A stretch of DNA of 62,453 bases from Pseudobdellovibrionaceae bacterium (GCA_016785955.1 JAEUWH010000040.1:1-62453), one strand, 5' to 3'. Positions 28,163 through 37,128 are shown, numbered from the stretch's first letter. A program made the numbers and translations. The notes: generated from the letters alone by a model not told the origin.

Positions 28163-28564
28163 CTAGTCATTATCACGTTTGTTTTGATTCGAAATTTCAC
28201 TTAATATTTGATCGACCTTACGAACCTTATCAACGGATTTATCATGAAAAAATCTAATTTTGGGAGTAAATCGCAACTTTAGCTCCTTAGCGATATGCTG
28301 CTGAACTTCACTCACGTGACTATTCAGCATATCTTCAGTTTCTTGAATTGCGTCCTCATCCACAACATCAACCCTCGATGCGCCTTTTGGCAGCACTGTA
28401 AAGTAGATTTTGCCAGATTTCAGATCTGCCGACACCACAACACGAGATAAAGTAACGAATACATCTAGCGGCTCAGAGAACCCACTAATCAAATACATAC
28501 CAACAACAGCTTGTATCTCTTTTTCGACTTTTTGAACTCGACGTCCGTCACCTACTTTTTTCAT
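28163..28564 (-). CDS. rbfA: Ribosome-binding factor A
   Basis: RbfA assists late 30S maturation. The 133-residue sequence shows RRVQKVEKEIQAVVGMYL, VVVSADLKSGKIYFTVLP and LRFTPKIRFFHDKSVD, matching the KH-type RbfA fold. It starts 6 bp after infB. Confidence 0.94.
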   Translation of the reverse strand: MKKVGDGRRVQKVEKEIQAVVGMYLISGFSEPLDVFVTLSRVVVSADLKSGKIYFTVLPKGASRVDVVDEDAIQETEDMLNSHVSEVQQHIAKELKLRFTPKIRFFHDKSVDKVRKVDQILSEISNQNKRDND

Positions 28565-28570
28565 GCACTA

Positions 28571-31423
28571 TTATGGATTCGTTTCTAGAGTAAGCTCTTT
28601 ACGAATTTCTTCTTTAATGAATGCCTCGATTTGATCGCCGACTTTGATATCATTATAGTTTTCAATACCAATCCCACATTCAAAGCCTTCAGCCACTTCT
28701 TTAGCATCGTCTTTGAAACGTTTCAAAGATGCAATTTTTCCTTCGTAAATAATTTTACCTTCACGAAGCAACCGAACCGAATTCGAACGTTGAATTTTAC
28801 CATCGATGATAAACGTACCTGCAATTGTTCCCACTTTGGGTACGCTGAATGTATTTCGTACCTCTGCACGTCCCATCACTTTTTCAACGATATCCGGAGT
28901 CAATAATCCCGACATAGCTTTCTTAATATCATCCATCAATTCATACACGATCGTGTAGGAGCGAATTTCAATACCAAGTTGCTTAGCCTTGTTCTGCGCG
29001 CCCATATCTGGACGTACGTTAAAACCAATAATGATCCCTTTAGACGTCTGCGCAAGAAGCACGTCAGACTCAGTGATTCCCCCTACAGCGGCATGCAAAA
29101 CTCGCGTTTTAACTTCTTTAGATACAAGTTTGCCTAGCATACCCTGAATCGCCTCTAAGGATCCATGCACATCTGTTTTCAAGATAATCGCTAACTCCTT
29201 GACGTCACCACGATTCACTTTCGCAAAAATATCTTCTAGTGATAATTTGCCTTTACGCGCATTTGCGGCCACAGCGGCTTGTTCCTTACGGATACCCGCT
29301 ACTTTTTCAACTTGTTCTTCTGATTGCAGAACATCAAAACGGTCACCCGCCATTGCCGTATCATCCAAACCTAAAACTTCGACAGGTAAACCTGGCCCCA
29401 TAGACTGCCTACGCTCGCCGCGATCCGTAGTTAAACTCTTTACACGACCTTTAACAACGCCAGCAACAATATGATCACCGACTTTCACAGTACCATCTTT
29501 AATCAACAACGTAGCGACCGAGCCTTTGCCTTTTTCTATTTTAGATTCGATTACAATTCCAGTCGCAGATCGTTTTGGATTGGCCTTTAAGTCTTGCATC
29601 TCTGCAACCAATGAGATTTGTTCTAGAAGCTCTTTGATACCTTCTTTTTTCAATGCCGAAACTGGACAAAAAATCGTCGTCCCGCCCCACTCTTCTGGAA
29701 CCAATTCAAATTCAGTTAACTGTTGCTTAATACGGTCAGGATTTGCACCCGGCTTATCCATTTTATTGATGGCAACGATAATAGGAACACCCGCAGATTT
29801 TGCATGGTTAATCGCTTCCGCAGTTTGAGGCATTAATCCATCATCAGCAGCGACTACAATAACCGCGACATCCGTTGCATTTGCACCGCGCGCACGCATG
29901 GCCGTAAATGCCTCATGGCCTGGGGTATCCAAAAATGTGATACTTTTGCCATCCTCTAGAGTTACATTATACGCACCAATATGCTGAGTGATACCACCCG
30001 CTTCACCTTGAGCCACGTTAGCTTTTCTAATTACATCCAATAATGAGGTTTTACCATGATCGACATGCCCCATGATGGTCACAACCGGAGGTCTAACAAT
30101 CGGCTCGGCTTTCAAATCACCAAAAGCATACTCACCCAACACATCTTCCGCCGAACGTTTTACGTTCTGAGCTTCCCATCCAAACTCGGTTACAATCAAT
30201 GCCAAAGTATCGAAATCAAGATCTGTATTAATATTAGCCTGAACACCACTTTGCATTAACGCCCGAATCAACTGAGGGGCTTTAATCCCCATTTGCACAC
30301 TTGCATCAGCAAGTTTCATCGAACCGTAAACATCTAAAATACGTTTTGAAGCCTTAGGTGTCGTTAATTGTGTCTTCATAGCTTCACGATCAAGTGTGCC
30401 TTTTTTCTTTTTCGGCTGAAAAACCATTTCCCGTTTTCTGAATTCAACCGCATTAAAATTATTTTGCTGTTCTTCCTGTTCTTTCTCTTTAGCCGTCGCA
30501 CCACCGGTGCCTTCAATACGCTTATTTTTCTTATCTAAATTTTTCTTACCTTTATTGGTATCATCGTAAATTTCTGTGGTTGGAATAACCGGAGCCGCTG
30601 TGAACCCAGCACGTAAGGTACGATTTTGAATTCCACCTGGTCGAGGAGGACGAGGTCCCTGCCCACCAGCACCTTGATTGCCTCCATCACGCTGATAACC
30701 TCCAGTACGTGGAGGTCCACCTTGAGGCGCTTGCACTCGAGATAAGTCCATGCGACCAATAATATTACGACGCGGCTGCGGCGTTGACGAAACTCCGCTT
30801 GATCCTACAGAAACTTCCTTTTTACGAGCCACACCGACTTGACTTTGCGGTGTTGGCGCCACTGGCGCCAACGGAGGCGTCGGCGGCAACACCGGAGCTT
30901 TTACTTCCACAACTGGTGTTGGCACAACCACTGCTTTTTCAACTTCAACTTCTTTTAACACGTCCACCACATCTTGAGTTCGTTGCTTAGCCGTAACCAC
31001 TTCAGGAAATATAGGCTTATTTTTAGGTTCTTCATGTTTGACTTCTACGACTGGAGGAACATCAACAGCAACGGCTTTCTTAATAATCCTCGCTCCACCT
31101 GGTTTTGCTGGAGGCAAAATTTCTTCATCTGTATCTTTTGATTTACGACGAACAATTTGTGACTTTCCAGCATCTTTCATGGAAGTATCTGCCTCAGGCG
31201 CTGATACTTTTTTTGCAATCTTACGAGCAGCGGTCTTTTTTGGTTTCTCAACCTCGATCTCACCGCCACCTTTAAGCTTGATTTTGATCTGTTCAAGAAC
31301 TTCAGGCTCTAGTTCTGCCATATGACTCTTAACAGGAATTTGCCACTCACGGATTTTATCCATCAGTGCCAGAGGAGTCATGCCTATTTCTTTTGCAAAT
31401 TCGAAAACCTTAGGATTCGTCAC
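28571..31423 (-). CDS. infB: Translation initiation factor IF-2
   Basis: IF-2 is a GTPase that places initiator tRNA on the 30S subunit. The N-terminal part has IF2_N-type helices ([17 protein letters not shown]) followed by a long Lys/Pro/Val- and Gly/Arg-rich linker (about 50-330). The G domain has G1 [10 protein letters not shown]3 DTPGHEAF and G4 NKMDKPGA. C-terminal domains II-IV end near LTLETNP. At 950 residues it is complete. It starts at GTG with AAGGA upstream. Confidence 0.97.
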   Translation of the reverse strand: MTNPKVFEFAKEIGMTPLALMDKIREWQIPVKSHMAELEPEVLEQIKIKLKGGGEIEVEKPKKTAARKIAKKVSAPEADTSMKDAGKSQIVRRKSKDTDEEILPPAKPGGARIIKKAVAVDVPPVVEVKHEEPKNKPIFPEVVTAKQRTQDVVDVLKEVEVEKAVVVPTPVVEVKAPVLPPTPPLAPVAPTPQSQVGVARKKEVSVGSSGVSSTPQPRRNIIGRMDLSRVQAPQGGPPRTGGYQRDGGNQGAGGQGPRPPRPGGIQNRTLRAGFTAAPVIPTTEIYDDTNKGKKNLDKKNKRIEGTGGATAKEKEQEEQQNNFNAVEFRKREMVFQPKKKKGTLDREAMKTQLTTPKASKRILDVYGSMKLADASVQMGIKAPQLIRALMQSGVQANINTDLDFDTLALIVTEFGWEAQNVKRSAEDVLGEYAFGDLKAEPIVRPPVVTIMGHVDHGKTSLLDVIRKANVAQGEAGGITQHIGAYNVTLEDGKSITFLDTPGHEAFTAMRARGANATDVAVIVVAADDGLMPQTAEAINHAKSAGVPIIVAINKMDKPGANPDRIKQQLTEFELVPEEWGGTTIFCPVSALKKEGIKELLEQISLVAEMQDLKANPKRSATGIVIESKIEKGKGSVATLLIKDGTVKVGDHIVAGVVKGRVKSLTTDRGERRQSMGPGLPVEVLGLDDTAMAGDRFDVLQSEEQVEKVAGIRKEQAAVAANARKGKLSLEDIFAKVNRGDVKELAIILKTDVHGSLEAIQGMLGKLVSKEVKTRVLHAAVGGITESDVLLAQTSKGIIIGFNVRPDMGAQNKAKQLGIEIRSYTIVYELMDDIKKAMSGLLTPDIVEKVMGRAEVRNTFSVPKVGTIAGTFIIDGKIQRSNSVRLLREGKIIYEGKIASLKRFKDDAKEVAEGFECGIGIENYNDIKVGDQIEAFIKEEIRKELTLETNP

Positions 31424-31444
31424 AAGTAATTATTCCTTTTTTGG

Positions 31445-32830
31445 TTATTCTTCAGAGTTACCTTGAAGTTTTTGCAGCTCTTCTTTTAAGCGCTGATCAG
31501 CTTGTTCCTTAGCTGATGAGTTCGTTGTCGTCGCTTTCGCCACTTGCGGAGAAGTCGGAATTACCGTTCCTTCTGCCTTGTATTTTTCAATTAAATCTTT
31601 AGCAGACTGCACAAGCTTCGCTGCTTTATCTGGATCATCATAACCTGGAATACTCATTACATCTTCCACAGGAGCCTCAGAGATAATTTGGAACGAGCCA
31701 AAGCCAGATTGAAAAATATTTTGCGCCATTGTTTGCGTCATGCCAGGAATCAGCATTAAGTTGAAAATAGACTCCGCTGTACGAGACGCCGCAATTGACT
31801 CTGAAACAATATCAATTTTCCAACCAGTTAACTTAGCACCTAATCGTACGTTCACACCACGTTTACCGATAGCTAAGCTCAATTGAGAATCCGGCACAAC
31901 GATTTCAATTTCTTTATTTGATTCATCCAAAAACACGCGCGAAATTTCCGCCGGCGCCAATGAATTACATACGAAACGAGTAATATCTTCCGACCAAGGA
32001 ACGATATCGATTTTTTCACCACGCAACTCTTGAACGATATTTTGTACGCGGCTCCCCTTCATACCCACACACGCGCCCACAGGATCAACAGCCGGATCAT
32101 TACTGCGAACGGCTATCTTCGCACGAACACCTGGCTCACGAGCCGCTGATAAAATTTCTACGATGCCATCGTAGATTTCAGGAACTTCCATTTCAAATAA
32201 TTTAATTAGATATTCTTCGGATGCACGAGACATGATAATTTGAGGACCACGAGTTGTTTGACGAACTTCCATCAAAAAACCTTGTATACGATCTCCTGGT
32301 TTGTACTGCTCACCAGGAATTTGTTCCCGTAGCGGAATATGCGCCTCTGTTCGCCCCAAATCGATAACGATCGAGCCTTTTTCCACACGACGAGCAATGC
32401 CAGAAGCAATTTCACCTTTGCGCTGCTCAAATTCATTAAAGATAATGTCACGCTCAGCATCGCGTACTTTTTGTAGGATAATTTGCTTCGCAGCCTGAGC
32501 TGCAATGCGACCCAAATCAGACGAGTCCATTTTAATACCAATAGAATCATTTAGTTGAGCTTGAGGATCTAACTTGCGAGCCTCGTCCAACGGAATTTCG
32601 ACTTCGTCATCAATAAATTTGGCACGTTCTACAACTTCTTTGAATTCAAATAACTCAACCTCACCAGTTTCTTCATTGTAGGACGCTTCGATTTCGCGAT
32701 AAGTACCATACTTTTTACGAGCAGCCGTCAGAATCGCATCCTTAACCGCATCAATTACGATTTGCTTATCGATTCCTTTATCTTTACCAACCGCTTCGAT
32801 TACTTTGGATAGGTCAAAATTTTCTGCCAT
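31445..32830 (-). CDS. nusA: Transcription termination/antitermination factor NusA
   Basis: NusA modulates pausing, termination and antitermination. The N-terminal domain is followed by S1 (GSIVIDLGRTEAHIPLREQIPGE), two KH domains (VGACVGMKGSRVQNIVQELRGEKIDIV; LAIGKRGVNVRLGAKLTGWKIDI) and a C-terminal helix-hairpin-helix unit (LMLIPGMTQTMAQNIF). A Lys/Gln-rich tail ends the protein at 461 residues. It sits between rimP and infB in the standard order. Confidence 0.97.
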   Translation of the reverse strand: MAENFDLSKVIEAVGKDKGIDKQIVIDAVKDAILTAARKKYGTYREIEASYNEETGEVELFEFKEVVERAKFIDDEVEIPLDEARKLDPQAQLNDSIGIKMDSSDLGRIAAQAAKQIILQKVRDAERDIIFNEFEQRKGEIASGIARRVEKGSIVIDLGRTEAHIPLREQIPGEQYKPGDRIQGFLMEVRQTTRGPQIIMSRASEEYLIKLFEMEVPEIYDGIVEILSAAREPGVRAKIAVRSNDPAVDPVGACVGMKGSRVQNIVQELRGEKIDIVPWSEDITRFVCNSLAPAEISRVFLDESNKEIEIVVPDSQLSLAIGKRGVNVRLGAKLTGWKIDIVSESIAASRTAESIFNLMLIPGMTQTMAQNIFQSGFGSFQIISEAPVEDVMSIPGYDDPDKAAKLVQSAKDLIEKYKAEGTVIPTSPQVAKATTTNSSAKEQADQRLKEELQKLQGNSEE

Positions 32831-32881
32831 ATCGATCCTTCTCTCTTCGTTGTCATTACGACATCACACACATGATGCCAT

Positions 32882-33421
32882 CTATTGCTTTTTAGCCTTC
32901 TTTTCGTTTTTATCAAACTCAAATAAAACCCGTGCCTTTTCCACTGCGCTCATAGGCACCCGCACGTCGTTTCCCTCAAAATCAAAAATCAAAATGGAGT
33001 TTTCGACCTTGATCAACTCAGCCTCTAACGATTTCGCATTTTTAAGCTGATTCACAGTAACACCCAAAGCCTCAAATGATTTTTGAGTTCGGAGCTTTAC
33101 TTTCTTCCCGATCGCACCCTGAAAGTGCCAGTCTTTTTTTAGCACACGCTCAAGACCGGGCGTTGAAACCTCAAGCTGATAGTGCTCCCCTGGGACAATA
33201 TCACCAGCATCTAAGATTTCACTGAGGCCTCGAGAAATACTTTCGCAATCTTTGATGCCAGCCATAGGGTCTTTATCGATGTACACACGAAGAACACGGG
33301 ACGAGAATTCTAGGTCGTATAAGCGACACCCTTCTTTCTCCGCGATTTGACTAGCCAGTGATTCTACTTGAGCTAGCCAACTTGGCCTGTTGTCAGACCC
33401 TCCGTTTGTATTTTCAATCAT
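32882..33421 (-). CDS. rimP: Ribosome maturation factor RimP
   Basis: RimP acts in 30S maturation. It shows EGCRLYDLEFSSRVLRVYIDKD, DCESISRGLSEILDAGD and YQLEVSTPGLERVLKKDWHF, all family landmarks. ATG at 33421 is preferred to TTG at 33442 because GGGGA lies about 9 nt ahead of it. The last 15 residues are Lys-rich. A terminator-like hairpin stands immediately upstream of the gene. Confidence 0.93.
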   Translation of the reverse strand: MIENTNGGSDNRPSWLAQVESLASQIAEKEGCRLYDLEFSSRVLRVYIDKDPMAGIKDCESISRGLSEILDAGDIVPGEHYQLEVSTPGLERVLKKDWHFQGAIGKKVKLRTQKSFEALGVTVNQLKNAKSLEAELIKVENSILIFDFEGNDVRVPMSAVEKARVLFEFDKNEKKAKKQ

Positions 33422-33445
33422 TAAATATATCCCCAGAAACAAAAA

Positions 33446-33464
33446 TAGTGGGTTTGGCCCACTA
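33446..33464 (-). terminator. Terminator-like hairpin in the rimP leader (attenuator candidate)
   Basis: TAGTGGG (33446-33452) pairs perfectly with CCCACTA (33458-33464). In the leftward transcript it is followed by TTTTTGTTT, the form of an intrinsic terminator. It lies about 25 nt before the rimP ATG and just after a TATAAT box, so it either ends transcription from the acetyltransferase gene or attenuates the rimP-nusA-infB operon. Confidence 0.6.
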
Positions 33465-33488
33465 CACGACTAGAACTAACAAAAAAAT

Positions 33489-33494
33489 ATTATA
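33489..33494 (-). promoter_or_regulatory. Probable -10 box of the rimP operon
   Basis: TATAAT reads leftward at 33494-33489, about 70 nt before the rimP ATG, so transcription would begin near 33482 and cross the hairpin at 33464-33446. A clear -35 at 17 bp is not visible. Confidence 0.35.
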
Positions 33495-33640
33495 GAATCA
33501 AGCATTTATCTTTATAGATCAAGACCCGAGCAATCTCTCTAAGATCCCACTGAAATCATCCCGAAATTCCACTGAAATCCCCCAGATATGACGTCTACAG
33601 AACAGATATATTTCAAACAAGCCAAGAAATAGAAATCATG

Positions 33641-34078
33641 TCATCCGGAAATCACTAAACTATAGTTAACTGCGCTTTTTCCATCAGGATAGTATCTCGA
33701 TCGAAGACCCACTTTTTTAAAACCATGACGCTCGTATAACTGTATCGCGGATTGATTGTCCTCATGAACCTCCAACCACACCTCACTTGGATGACCACAT
33801 GAGTCAATAAGTCTCTGCAACACAACATCCCCAGCTCGATTCGAAGCCCAGCGGGAAAAGATCAGTAAAATTTCCAACACCGCCCCAATTTCTTTGTATA
33901 GAACAAATGACTGCAACTCGCCACCACCGAAACAAGCCAAGCTTTTCGAACTGAGAAGTTCATTTTGCACAGACTCCGGTGTCCAATAAACGCCAACCAA
34001 AGACTTCACTCGCGAGCGCATAACCAAATCAATGTCGGGCATATCAGACACAATTAACGAGCGAAACGTTGTAACCAC
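33641..34078 (-). CDS. GNAT-family acetyltransferase, RimI-like
   Basis: 145 residues with the GNAT pattern: the first strand and helices, then EILLIFSRWASNRAGDVVLQRLI (acetyl-CoA pyrophosphate region, without a textbook Q/R-x-x-G-x-G/A) and WLEVHEDNQSAIQLYERHGFKKVGLRSRYY, the classic motif B of N-alpha-acetyltransferases. It could acetylate a ribosomal protein, but the target is unknown. The start is GTG, overlapping the stop of the SurA-like gene by one base (TAGTG). Confidence 0.85.
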   Translation of the reverse strand: MVTTFRSLIVSDMPDIDLVMRSRVKSLVGVYWTPESVQNELLSSKSLACFGGGELQSFVLYKEIGAVLEILLIFSRWASNRAGDVVLQRLIDSCGHPSEVWLEVHEDNQSAIQLYERHGFKKVGLRSRYYPDGKSAVNYSLVISG

Positions 34079-34770
34079 TAGCTAGTCTCGTTGGTATAGT
34101 TTTTAACTTTGTATTTCTTTTTAATAATCTCGAACCAAGCTTTAAGTCTTTCTTCCAACTGCTGTTGACTTAAGAAGGTTTTGATATTTTCCTTAAACTG
34201 AACAAATGGCACTTGACCAAACTTCAATCGATTTTTATCAAAATATTCTTTTGCTTCTGAATCAGTGATAAACCCCTTCATAGAATCTGATTTTACGCGT
34301 ATAAATTTTTTGGCCACCAATTTTCGCTTAAGAAACTTTTCCAACTCCGGCGTCGACACTTGTAAATTCTTCCACTCTTTAGTGGGAACGACATTTTTCT
34401 GAATCTTCTCCATCATAGCCTTAAACTCGTCGTCCGTAACCTGATTAAACTCAAACACATTGGACTCGGCCTGAACAACAACTTCCAACAGAACCTGGCC
34501 AACTTCGACATTAAATCGAGTATCTTCCGAAGAAATCAAACTCAAATTTTTATCAGCCAACAACCCATGCTCGAGCATGTTTACGATTTGAACTTCTCTT
34601 GAGGTTATAACTTGATCAGCCGCTGTTCCCACAATTTTCGAAATCAAAACGGAATCGCTCGTCGTTGTTTTTTTTACTTGATTTCGCCTAAGCGTGATAG
34701 TCTTATCACTGACCTTTTCCGTCGCCCAAATTAGAGATCCACACACTAAAACTGCCACAATGATTTTCAT
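34078..34770 (-). CDS. SurA-like periplasmic chaperone domain protein
   Basis: A 230-residue protein with a signal peptide (MKIIVAVLVCGSLIWA) and a SurA/PpiC-type N-terminal chaperone region. VGTAADQVITSREVQI resembles the SurA start V-N-D-x-V-I-T-x-x-E, and helices and a C-terminal arm follow (FKENIKTFLSQQQLEERLKAWFE). No rotamase domain is present. It probably chaperones outer-membrane proteins; the barrel gene just upstream would be a natural client. No SD precedes the ATG, and the barrel gene's terminator ends only about 12 nt before it. Confidence 0.7.
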   Translation of the reverse strand: MKIIVAVLVCGSLIWATEKVSDKTITLRRNQVKKTTTSDSVLISKIVGTAADQVITSREVQIVNMLEHGLLADKNLSLISSEDTRFNVEVGQVLLEVVVQAESNVFEFNQVTDDEFKAMMEKIQKNVVPTKEWKNLQVSTPELEKFLKRKLVAKKFIRVKSDSMKGFITDSEAKEYFDKNRLKFGQVPFVQFKENIKTFLSQQQLEERLKAWFEIIKKKYKVKNYTNETS

Positions 34771-34786
34771 TATATTTAGAATAAAA

Positions 34787-34816
34787 AAAAAACACCCGTA
34801 TGAACAGGTGTTTTTT
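34787..34816 (-). terminator. Intrinsic terminator of the outer-membrane protein gene
   Basis: AAAACACC and GGTGTTTT arms enclose a loop of about ten bases. In the leftward transcript the stem is followed by a run of about ten U. It lies 30 bp after the barrel gene stop and just ahead of the SurA-like start, so expression of that gene needs read-through or another promoter. Confidence 0.85.
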
Positions 34817-34846
34817 CAAGAATCGATTAATCGCTTGCCAGGAGTA

Positions 34847-36019
34847 TTAAAATTGAACCTTAGCGCTGATACTTACCAAAGTAGAGTTTAATTGCTCTAA
34901 AGCCGTACCGTAGTATGGCTGATAAGCAAACGCTGATTGGTTACGGCGAGACGACAAGTTGAAGAAATATCGATAATCAATACCTACCGTAAACTTAGAA
35001 TTAAACACAACATCCGCACCCACGTTTACACCCAAATCAACGGCATGCGAGTTTGTCGACGTTTCATTGTTTGAATAATACGAACCATAATTGGCATTAG
35101 CCCATTGAAATGTGCGGTAGGTGTACTGCCCCAGACCACCAACAAATGGCTTAACCATACCCGAAAGCATGAAGTATTTCATCCCAATTGAACCAGAATA
35201 TTGATTTACATCCATATCAGGAGCCAAGAACCCATTATGGTACATTGGATTCATCGAGAAATTAGAAAACACGAACGTACCTTCCACAGCATAAGTGTCA
35301 TCGTATTTAGTGCCAAACGTAGCCCCTAATGAATAGTTTCCACGAACATTCGTTGAATCTGGGTAATCTGGAAACCCAACTAAAGCCGAAAAATATTTAG
35401 TCTCGACGGCTGTTGAGGGAACTTCGTCCTCTACCTTTAAAGCGGACTGAATTTCCTCACGAATCGCTTCGCGAGTTAACACATCTTTTTGCTCTGCTGG
35501 CGGCGGCGCCACCTGCTGAATAATGACCGGCGGCATGGCGGGTTGCGACGGTTGAACTGGCTCGACAACCTGTGATGACACCTGCCCCTTATTCATTTGA
35601 TCAAACTTATTTCCAAATAAAACATCGGCCCGACGTTTTTCATCGTCCAAGCGAGACTGCTCAAGCTTCTCGACAATTTTGGTTTCAGTTTGAGCCTCTT
35701 GATCCAATCGCGACTTTTTCATAACATCGGCCCGCGATTCCACCATCGGAGACGCTTCGACATAAGTCACCGGTTGCTTCTGGATTTGCTGCGTCTGCAC
35801 CTGAGTATTTGTATTCGCTACTGCATTTGCAGATGGCGTCGCCTGATTTAAAATATAAATCGGTTGCGTCGCAGCTTTGGGAGCACCCCTCGAAGCCGGC
35901 GCGCTGTTCGAATAAATTTGCTCAAGTTCAGAATCAACTTCTGACTCTAGTGCAGCCCCCTGTGTAAACCCAACCCCTGGAGTTAAAGAAAGGACCGCAA
36001 GGACGAAAAACAACTTCAT
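34847..36019 (-). CDS. Outer-membrane beta-barrel protein
   Basis: 390 residues with signal peptide (MKLFFVLAVLSLTPGVGFTQG). A periplasmic Gln/Pro/Val-rich part covers about 20-205 with coiled-coil character (KKSRLDQEAQTETKIVEKLEQSRLDDEKRRADVLF). The C-terminal barrel is about 180 residues with typical strands (YSLGATFGTKYDDTYAVEGTFVF; FTVGIDYRYFFN) and ends in Phe (SISAKVQF). The family is probably the OmpA/OMP_b-brl type of small barrels. CGAGGAG precedes the ATG. An intrinsic terminator follows. Confidence 0.88.
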   Translation of the reverse strand: MKLFFVLAVLSLTPGVGFTQGAALESEVDSELEQIYSNSAPASRGAPKAATQPIYILNQATPSANAVANTNTQVQTQQIQKQPVTYVEASPMVESRADVMKKSRLDQEAQTETKIVEKLEQSRLDDEKRRADVLFGNKFDQMNKGQVSSQVVEPVQPSQPAMPPVIIQQVAPPPAEQKDVLTREAIREEIQSALKVEDEVPSTAVETKYFSALVGFPDYPDSTNVRGNYSLGATFGTKYDDTYAVEGTFVFSNFSMNPMYHNGFLAPDMDVNQYSGSIGMKYFMLSGMVKPFVGGLGQYTYRTFQWANANYGSYYSNNETSTNSHAVDLGVNVGADVVFNSKFTVGIDYRYFFNLSSRRNQSAFAYQPYYGTALEQLNSTLVSISAKVQF

Positions 36020-36462
36020 AAATTCTCCTCGTGGTAAAATAATCCATTTTGCATATCAGCAATTCGAAGGCCAAAAACTGTCACGTTAGTATTCTTAACC
36101 TAAGTACTCGAATTAAAAAGCGATTGAGTTTGCTTGAAAAATGTTCATGAAATCAAAAACGCATAAAAAAGTGACTGTTTATGATACTGTTTATGAAAAT
36201 TTTTCTTGAACTGATAAAAAATCATAGTACATTGCAAAGCTTCTTCTGACTCTGTGATGAAAGAGCAAAACGCTAGATTCAAAACTAGTGATTTCACTCT
36301 GTTATTTTTTTATAAGCGCCCGAAGAAAGGGGCTTCTTTTTGAAGCCTTAGGTAGACAAAGTTGCTTTTTATGGGCAACCTAGTGGACCGCCTGCTCTTG
36401 ACTTATCTTTTTAAAAATAAAAAGCAGGTCAACAAAGAGCATTTTGAAAATTGAATATAAAT
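36020..36462. other. 443-bp intergenic region before the tRNA
   Basis: No coding frame. It holds the barrel-gene promoter region, the tandem repeat at 36174 and a possible rightward promoter TTGAAC/TACATT (36206-36211, 36228-36233). Two hairpins overlap at 36316-36347: GCCC...GGGC followed by CTTTTTG, and GGCTTC/GAAGCC. A small RNA from about 36240 to 36345 is conceivable but unproven. Confidence 0.35.
36174..36197. repeat. Tandem 12-bp repeat upstream of the barrel gene
   Basis: ACTGTTTATGAT (36174-36185) is followed at once by ACTGTTTATGAA (36186-36197), about 155 bp upstream of the barrel gene start. It may be a binding site, but no function is known. Confidence 0.5.
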
Positions 36463-36829
36463 GGCCCTGTGGTGGAATTGGTAGACGCGCTGGACTCAGA
36501 ACGTCAGTCGAAAAGACTGACACTAAATTGAGTGCCCTTGGAGAAATCCTTGGAGTAGAACCGCCCAAATTCGGTGAAGGCTTTATCTCATAGTGAGATT
36601 GCTAATGCCGAGCCAAGCCTTAGAGAGAAATCTCTTCGGAAGGTGTAGAGACTAGACGAGCGGAACCTAAAGTTAGAAATAACAACGGTTAAGGCATAGT
36701 CCAGACCACAAACTCTCGACATAGAATGTTTCTTAGAAGCAATCTATGCAAGAGCTAGTGAAAACTAGAGTGGTAAGAAAATCCAGTGCCCGCAAGGGCG
36801 TGGGAGTTCGATTCTCCCCGGGGCCACCA
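36463..36829 (+). tRNA. tRNA-Leu(CAA) interrupted by a group I intron
   Basis: Exon 1 is 36463-36497 and exon 2 is 36778-36829, giving an 87-nt mature tRNA. The acceptor stem GGCCCTG (36463-36469) pairs with CGGGGCC (36819-36825), with one G-U pair; discriminator A and an encoded CCA end the gene. The Leu-type D arm reads GTGGAATTGGTAGACGCG. Anticodon stem CTGGA pairs with TCCAG, and the joined loop C-T-C-A-A-A-A gives anticodon CAA. The long variable arm (GCCC-GCAA-GGGC, 36788-36799) fits tRNA-Leu, and the T arm is GGGAG-TTCGATT-CTCCC. The gene interruption falls after C34. A terminator follows at 36905. Confidence 0.93.
36498..36777 (+). ncRNA. Group I self-splicing intron in the anticodon loop
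   Basis: The 280-nt intron lies between anticodon positions 34 and 35, the site used by the cyanobacterial and plastid tRNA-Leu(UAA) intron. P1 is exon ACTC plus AG paired with TTGAGT (36528-36533), with a 7-bp GTCAGTC/GACTGAC extension hairpin at 36503-36521. Core elements are P (36567-36581), Q AATGCCGAGCCAAGCC (36604-36619), R GGTGTAGAGACTAGA (36642-36656) and S AAGGCATAGTCC (36691-36702). P7 pairs GACTA (36650-36654) with TAGTC (36697-36701). P9-type stems include CTAGT-GAAA-ACTAG (36755-36768), and the last base is G. No homing-endonuclease ORF is present. The Q/R/S sequences resemble subgroup IC3; that label is inferred. Confidence 0.92.
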
Positions 36830-36904
36830 TTTGTCAAGGGTCTCGAACGGGCGTCCGCTTGAAAATGTAAAAAATTTTTAGCCCCGATTAGATTCGACTT
36901 AATA

Positions 36905-36936
36905 GCCTCTGAGATTAAAACCTCAGGGGCTTTTTT
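36905..36936 (+). terminator. Intrinsic terminator downstream of tRNA-Leu
   Basis: GCCTCTGAG (36905-36913) pairs with CTCAGGGGC along nine positions (36922-36930, one G-U), followed by six T. It lies about 75 bp after the CCA end, in the correct orientation for the tRNA. Confidence 0.88.
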
Positions 36937-36968
36937 GTTTTTAGGGCCTAGCGTTCGGCCCTTTCCGC

Positions 36969-37128
36969 TATTGTTTTGATTTCGACTGACATCGCTAGAA
37001 AAAGACACAAAAAAAGAGGCGCTAGAGGAATGCTCCCCTAACGCCGATTTGTAGTGAGCTTCGCCCACGTGGAAATGAATTTCAAAACCATCTTTCATGA
37101 TTTCAATTTTATGCACGATCAATTTTAT
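36969..37128 (-). pseudogene. C-terminal remnant of a serine recombinase
   Basis: Reading leftward, the stretch KLIVHKIEIMKDGFEIHFHVG, followed by EAHYKSALGEHSS, resembles the end of large serine recombinases, which often insert beside tRNA genes. The frame is cut by a stop at 37155-37153, and nothing upstream looks like recombinase. The frame remains open leftward across the tRNA, but that part is antisense RNA gene sequence, so the true end is uncertain. Family assignment is by recollection of the C-terminal pattern only. Confidence 0.4.

Noticed and set aside
36380-36568. A 62-codon leftward frame over the first tRNA exon
   Set aside because: It is antisense to the exon and the 5' part of the intron, with no SD.
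36463-36829. Other splice positions for the tRNA intron, giving anticodon GAA
   Set aside because: Joining after U33 would leave an intron ending in A and a Phe anticodon in a tRNA with a Leu-type long variable arm. Joining after C34 gives CAA and a terminal G.
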